Source: a beta proteobacterium AAP65 (lineage in GTDB: Bacteria > Pseudomonadota > Gammaproteobacteria > Burkholderiales > Burkholderiaceae_C). From it: 59,371 nucleotides of DNA. Position numbers and translations under genes: made by a program. The stretch is from positions 1 through 59,371 of the forward strand of contig LJHW01000038.1 of NCBI GenBank assembly GCA_001295865.1. The letters are read 5' to 3'. The notes under the pieces are model-generated. The model was not told the origin of the DNA. It was given only the letters and a program-made list of their open reading frames with translations, and did not search any database. Shown piece by piece: positions 55,695 through 59,371 of the stretch. Position 1 is the stretch's first letter; each line of letters begins with the position of its first letter.

Positions 55695-56584
55695 GCCAGC
55701 AGGGCTTGCAAGGCCTGCCAGGGCGCGGGGTGGTCGACCATGTGCACGTGGGCCACACCCGGCAGGTGGCGGTTGTCGGCACCGGGCAGCGTGGCGGTGG
55801 CGGCTGGGAAAACGATGTTGTCGCAGTGGCTGTAGAAACAGGTGAAACGGCGGTAGCGGCCCGCGGGTTCGCGCGCTGCCAGCGCCGCCAACCATGGTGA
55901 GTGGCGCCGCATCTCTCGCGCGTTGGGCGTGGCCCCCCACCGCGCGAGCCAGGTGCCGTGGTGGGGCGTGCCGATAGTCATGGCGTGGTGCACACGGGAG
56001 TCGTTGCCGTGCTCGGCCCACCAGCGGCGCAGTGCCAGCCCGCCCATGCTGTGGCCGACGAGCACAGGGGGCAAGCGCGTGCAGGCTTCGAGCTGGCGCA
56101 TGCCGGCCTCGATGGCGGCCACGCCGGTATCGATGCTGCCGAAAGGCGGCTCCATCGTCACGGCAACCACGGGCACGCCTCGTGCCCGCAGCCCTTGCAA
56201 CCAAGGGTTCCACAGACCGCGGTTGCAGACATAGCCGTGCACCAGCAAAACGCCACGACGACCATGGGCATCGGCTGGCAGGTGGTCGGTGTAGGCGGCG
56301 TGGCGGAAAGGCTGCCGCCAGCAAAACACCCGCGGCGCATGCAGTACCTCGCCCCACCAAGCCCGCAGCAATTGCTCGGCACGGGCCCTGGGGGTCGGGT
56401 CGGTGCCATGCACGGCACCCAGCAGCACGAATTCCAGCGCCAATACAAGGGCATGCCCGCCCAAGACCACGACCAGGCCAAGCACGGCCCATACGGGCCT
56501 GCCTTGCTGCAAGCAGAAATACAGCCAGGTCAGGGCCGCGGTCAAGGCGCCCAAGGTCAGGGCCTGTTGCAGTCGTGCGAGCAT
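55673..56584 (-). CDS. Membrane-anchored alpha/beta hydrolase (lipase-like)
   Basis: A 303-residue protein. One or two hydrophobic helices (about residues 8-60) anchor it, followed by an alpha/beta-hydrolase fold: oxyanion-type VLLVHGYVCNRGLW, nucleophile elbow GHSMGG (Ser179), IGTPHHGTW, and a late His in VAHVHMVDHP. The pattern is close to triacylglycerol lipases (esterase/PGAP1-like). ATG at 56584 is chosen because it starts the hydrophobic helix. The 3' end overlaps phhA by 22 bases. Confidence 0.85.
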   Translation of the reverse strand: MLARLQQALTLGALTAALTWLYFCLQQGRPVWAVLGLVVVLGGHALVLALEFVLLGAVHGTDPTPRARAEQLLRAWWGEVLHAPRVFCWRQPFRHAAYTDHLPADAHGRRGVLLVHGYVCNRGLWNPWLQGLRARGVPVVAVTMEPPFGSIDTGVAAIEAGMRQLEACTRLPPVLVGHSMGGLALRRWWAEHGNDSRVHHAMTIGTPHHGTWLARWGATPNAREMRRHSPWLAALAAREPAGRYRRFTCFYSHCDNIVFPAATATLPGADNRHLPGVAHVHMVDHPAPWQALQALLAQPPAAA

Positions 56585-56662
56585 CCTGGTTGCATTCTCC
56601 GGCACGCCAGAGAGGCCGGAGCCCCGCCGGGACGCGGGGCGAAGGTCGACCGGCACGCAGGC

Positions 56663-56676
56663 GTATCGTGTGATAC
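56663..56676. promoter_or_regulatory. Palindromic site in the divergent gap before the FFLEELY gene
   Basis: GTATC-GTGT-GATAC is a perfect 5-bp inverted repeat, 16 bases before the ATG at 56692, in the gap between two divergent genes. It could be an operator; nothing identifies its protein. Confidence 0.35.
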
Positions 56677-56691
56677 CCCCTTTGGCGCAAC

Positions 56692-57420
56692 ATGGCCCTG
56701 AATCACATAGGCGAAGAGATCCTGGCCTGCCTGCGCCAGGTGGAAGAACAACGGCAAGCGCGCTTGAGCGACCCCGGCTTGGGTCGGTATGTGGAAGCGG
56801 TGAAGGCCTACCAGCACGGCCGTTTTGCCGAAAGTTATGCCGATCTGCTGGCGCATGCGCGCTTCGGCGATGCAGCGCGCTTTTTCCTGGAAGACCTCTA
56901 TGGCCCGGGAGACTTCAGCCTGCGTGACCAGCAGTTCGCCCGGGTGGTACCCGCGCTGGTTCGCCTTTTCCCTCGCGACATCGTGGAGACGGTGCTGTCG
57001 TTGGGCCGTCTGCACGCCTTGTCTGAGGCGCTGGACACGGCCATGGCGCACAGCTTGCGGGCACATGGTGTGTCGTCGCAGGGGGGGGAGCCGAGCGGAC
57101 GTTTGTACGGGCTGTGCTGGCGTGCGGTGGCGGGCCCCGCGGATAGAGAACGCCAGATTTCCTTGATGCTGGGTGTGGGGCGGGCCCTGGACAACTACAC
57201 GCGCAACCCGCTGCTGCGCCACACACTGCGCCTGATGCGCGCCCCGGCGCAAGCGGCTGGCTTGGCCGCGCTGCAAACCTTCCTGGAGCGAGGTTTTGAC
57301 ACCTTTCGCGCCATGAAGGGTGCCGAAGAGTTCTTACGCACCATCGCGGAACGTGAACGCACGTTGGCGGCAGCTTTGTTTGCAGGCGCCGACGGACCCG
57401 ATCTGCCTTTGTCGCCTTGA
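56692..57420 (+). CDS. FFLEELY-motif conserved protein
   Basis: A 242-residue, mostly helical cytoplasmic protein. The segment ARFFLEDLYGPGDFSLRDQQFARV is the signature of a conserved proteobacterial family named for FFLEELY; the C-terminal half (RERQISLMLGVGRALD; FLERGFDTFRAMKGAEEFL) also fits. Function unknown. It precedes an acyl-CoA ligase gene, but a terminator-like hairpin lies between. Codon use is less GC-biased than in the genes further left. Confidence 0.8.
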   Translation: MALNHIGEEILACLRQVEEQRQARLSDPGLGRYVEAVKAYQHGRFAESYADLLAHARFGDAARFFLEDLYGPGDFSLRDQQFARVVPALVRLFPRDIVETVLSLGRLHALSEALDTAMAHSLRAHGVSSQGGEPSGRLYGLCWRAVAGPADRERQISLMLGVGRALDNYTRNPLLRHTLRLMRAPAQAAGLAALQTFLERGFDTFRAMKGAEEFLRTIAERERTLAAALFAGADGPDLPLSP

Positions 57421-57466
57421 GGACAGGTTCTCCTAGGACAAGCACCGAGGCTGTTGCAGCACCGGC

Positions 57467-57490
57467 GCCGCCACCATAGGCGGTTTGCTT
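57467..57490 (+). terminator. Terminator between the FFLEELY gene and fadD
   Basis: CCGCC-ACCATA-GGCGG (57468-57483) is followed by TTTGCTTTT: a short stem with a T-rich tail. It is 47 bases after the stop and 27 before the fadD start, so fadD may have its own promoter or be read through. Confidence 0.55.
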
Positions 57491-57509
57491 TTGGTGGAGA
57501 GAAGGTCCC

Positions 57510-59198
57510 GTGCAGTCCCCTTGGCTTGATCACTATCCGCCCGGCGTGCCGGCCGAGGCTGATGTCGGTGCCTACCGCAGCGTGGCAGATTTGCTCGAGT
57601 CGGCGTTCCGTCGGCATGCGCAGCGCGACGCTTTGTGCTGCATGGACCAGCGGCTGCGTTATCGCGATATCGACGAGATGTCGCAGGCGCTTGGTGCCTG
57701 GCTGCAGGCCCAAGGCCTTCAGCGAGGCGACCGCGTCGCCATCATGATGCCCAACGTGCCGCAATACATGGTGGCCATTGCCGGCGTTCTGCGGGCCGGG
57801 TTCGTCGTGGTGAACGTCAATCCGCTGTATACGGCGCGCGAGCTTCAGCACCAACTGAAGGACTCGGGTGCAGTGGCGGCGATCGTGCTGGAAAACTTTG
57901 CCGTCACGCTGGAAGAGATCATCGAGCAGACTGACGTGAGGCACGTGGTGCTGGCGGCGCTGGGCGACCTGCTGGGCTACTGGCAAGGCCGCTGGATCAA
58001 CTTCGCCGTGCGCCACGTCAAACGCATGGTCCCCGAGTTCAGCCTGCCTACCGACGAAGGCCGCACCGTCACGCGCTTCATGGACATGCTGTCGGCCGGC
58101 GGCCGGCAGGCGCTGCGCAGGCCAGACATCGGGCCCGAAGACATCGCCTTCCTGCAGTACACGGGCGGCACCACGGGCGTGAGCAAAGGCGCCGTGCTGC
58201 TGCACCGTAACGTGGTGGCCAATCTGATGCAGGTGGACGCCTGGTTTCGCCCGAAGCTTGCAGAACTGGGCACCGGGCCACTGACCGTGGTTTGCGCGCT
58301 GCCGCTGTATCACATCTTCGCGCTCACGATTTGCGCTCTGTTCGGCGCGCACATGGGGGCCATGAATCTGCTGATCCCAAATCCGCGCGACATTCCGGGC
58401 TTCGTCAAGACGTTGGCGAAACACCGCTTCCACATGTTCCCGGCCGTGAACACCCTGTTCAATGCGCTGGCCAACGACGCTGATTTCGCACGTCTCGACT
58501 TTTCCGGCCTGCGCGTGTCCAACGGCGGCGGCATGGCCGTTCAGCAGGCGACAGCAGAGAAGTGGCTGAAGGTGACAGGTTGCCCGGTGGTCGAAGGCTA
58601 CGGGTTATCAGAGACGTCGCCAGTGGCCACATCCAATCGGCTGGATGTGAATGACTTCACCGGAACAATTGGCCTGCCCATCCCATCGACGAAAATTGCC
58701 ATCCGCGATGACGATGGCCGCGATGTTCCCATCGGGCAGCCCGGGGAAATTTGCATCCAGGGCCCGCAGGTGATGGCGGGCTACTGGAACCGTGCTGACG
58801 AAACGGCGAAGGTCATGACAGCCGATGGCTTCTTCAAATCGGGTGACGTCGGCGTCATGGACGAGCGCGGTTACGTGCGCATCGTTGACCGCAAAAAGGA
58901 CATGATTCTTGTCTCCGGTTTCAACGTCTATCCGACCGAGATTGAACAGGTGGTGAACCTGCTTCCAGGTGTCCTGGAGTGCGCAGCGATCGGCATCCCA
59001 GATGGCAAATCGGGCGAGGCGGTCAAACTCTTCGTGGTGAAGGCGGACGGCACGCTGTCCGAGGACGACGTCAGCGCCTACTGCCGCGACAACTTCACAG
59101 CGTACAAGCGGCCGAAGTACATCGAGTTCCGGGACGAATTACCCAAGAGTAACGTCGGCAAGATTCTTCGGCGCGAGTTGCGGGCCCCAGCTTCGTAG
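57510..59198 (+). CDS. fadD: Long-chain fatty acid-CoA ligase (FadD-like)
   Basis: A 562-residue AMP-forming acyl-CoA synthetase. The P-loop-like motif YTGGTTGVSKGAVLLH starts at about residue 217; ANL motifs EGYGLSETSPVAT, GFFKSGDVGVMDERGYVRIVDRKKD and the catalytic Lys in PKSNVGKILRRELR follow in order. It activates fatty acids for beta-oxidation. The GTG start at 57510 is preceded by GGAGAGAAGG. Codon use, with more A/T-ending codons, differs from most genes in the window. Confidence 0.95.
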   Translation: MQSPWLDHYPPGVPAEADVGAYRSVADLLESAFRRHAQRDALCCMDQRLRYRDIDEMSQALGAWLQAQGLQRGDRVAIMMPNVPQYMVAIAGVLRAGFVVVNVNPLYTARELQHQLKDSGAVAAIVLENFAVTLEEIIEQTDVRHVVLAALGDLLGYWQGRWINFAVRHVKRMVPEFSLPTDEGRTVTRFMDMLSAGGRQALRRPDIGPEDIAFLQYTGGTTGVSKGAVLLHRNVVANLMQVDAWFRPKLAELGTGPLTVVCALPLYHIFALTICALFGAHMGAMNLLIPNPRDIPGFVKTLAKHRFHMFPAVNTLFNALANDADFARLDFSGLRVSNGGGMAVQQATAEKWLKVTGCPVVEGYGLSETSPVATSNRLDVNDFTGTIGLPIPSTKIAIRDDDGRDVPIGQPGEICIQGPQVMAGYWNRADETAKVMTADGFFKSGDVGVMDERGYVRIVDRKKDMILVSGFNVYPTEIEQVVNLLPGVLECAAIGIPDGKSGEAVKLFVVKADGTLSEDDVSAYCRDNFTAYKRPKYIEFRDELPKSNVGKILRRELRAPAS

Positions 59199-59237
59199 GC
59201 GAGCGCTCGATATTTACAAGCCCTTGAAACAACGCAA

Positions 59238-59264
59238 AACGGCCCCTTGGGGCCGTTGTTGTTT
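59238..59264 (+). terminator. Intrinsic terminator after fadD
   Basis: AACGGCCCC-TT-GGGGCCGTT is a perfect 9-bp stem with a very small loop, followed by GTTGTTT. It ends the fadD transcript. Confidence 0.88.
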
Positions 59265-59323
59265 ACCTGAGCGCTGGCTTGTTCAGCTGGCTCGGCCGAG
59301 TTTTCCGGAGGGAAAAAGCAAAA

Positions 59324-59347
59324 AGCCCCGATCTTTCGATCGGGGCT
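59324..59347 (-). terminator. Intrinsic terminator for a gene arriving from beyond the right edge
   Basis: AGCCCCGATC and GATCGGGGCT pair perfectly over a 4-base loop. On the minus strand the hairpin is followed by TTTTGCTTTTTCCC, so it best terminates a minus-strand gene located to the right of the window. The plus strand lacks a T-tract there. The rest of the end region, 59265-59323 and 59348-59371, shows no gene. Confidence 0.85.
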
Positions 59348-59371
59348 AGTGCTTTATAAATAGCCTGACGA

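Overview
The window is high-GC chromosomal DNA from a betaproteobacterium, most likely order Burkholderiales. I infer this from the gene order and families: an 11-gene minus-strand run of branched-chain/acyl-CoA genes with aceK, a corC-lnt-glyQ-glyS-gmhB-plsC block, a COG0523 GTPase next to a Cys-depleted DksA, and hslVU behind a STAS gene. Coding density is very high and many neighbours overlap by 1-4 bases. I see no rRNA, tRNA, CRISPR array, integrase or transposase.

Layout. 1-4103 (minus): a DUF2868/DUF3482-like membrane protein followed by the potassium uptake genes trkA and trkH (trkH runs off the left edge). 4173-4826 (minus): an orphan LuxR-type regulator. 4962-18673 (minus): a tightly packed run beginning with a LiuR-like MerR regulator, then YjgN-like protein, M48 peptidase, isovaleryl-CoA dehydrogenase, carbonic anhydrase, aceK, thiolase, LysE exporter, SDR, an exported tricorn-like S41 protease and another acyl-CoA dehydrogenase. 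A direct-repeat operator lies between the MerR gene and a divergent MBL hydrolase. That hydrolase carries an in-frame REP-like palindromic insert. 20092-28628 (minus): corC, lnt, glyQ, glyS, gmhB, plsC, an SRPBCC protein and a YgjP-type peptidase; GmhB lacks the usual nucleophilic Asp.

28776-39104 (plus): queuosine-precursor-type transporter, CobW/COG0523 GTPase, dksA with a long structured leader and an alanine/lysine/proline tail, a STAS protein, hslV-hslU, an exported M3 oligopeptidase and AMP nucleosidase. 39108-41299 (minus): a Tat-type aldo/keto reductase coupled to an MFS transporter. 41346-42466 (plus): a clear yybP-ykoY manganese riboswitch in front of a TerC-family membrane protein. 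42608-48268 (plus): a Fur-box promoter, tonB-exbB-exbD, a TonB-dependent siderophore receptor and a DUF1513 protein, i.e. an iron-uptake unit.

49231-50884 (plus) is the least explained part: a phage-repressor-like HTH protein, a palindromic operator inside a near-consensus promoter, a short structured RNA of about 257 nt ending in a perfect intrinsic terminator (with a possible 43-codon reading frame inside), then two small protein genes with good ribosome binding sites (52 aa, very basic; 83 aa). I recognise none of these small proteins. This is my best candidate for an undescribed system. The right end holds a DUF2855 protein, an HDOD protein, an Lrp-type regulator divergent from hppD-phhA (phenylalanine/tyrosine catabolism), a membrane-anchored lipase-like hydrolase, a conserved FFLEELY-motif protein and a FadD-type acyl-CoA ligase, closing with two intrinsic terminators.
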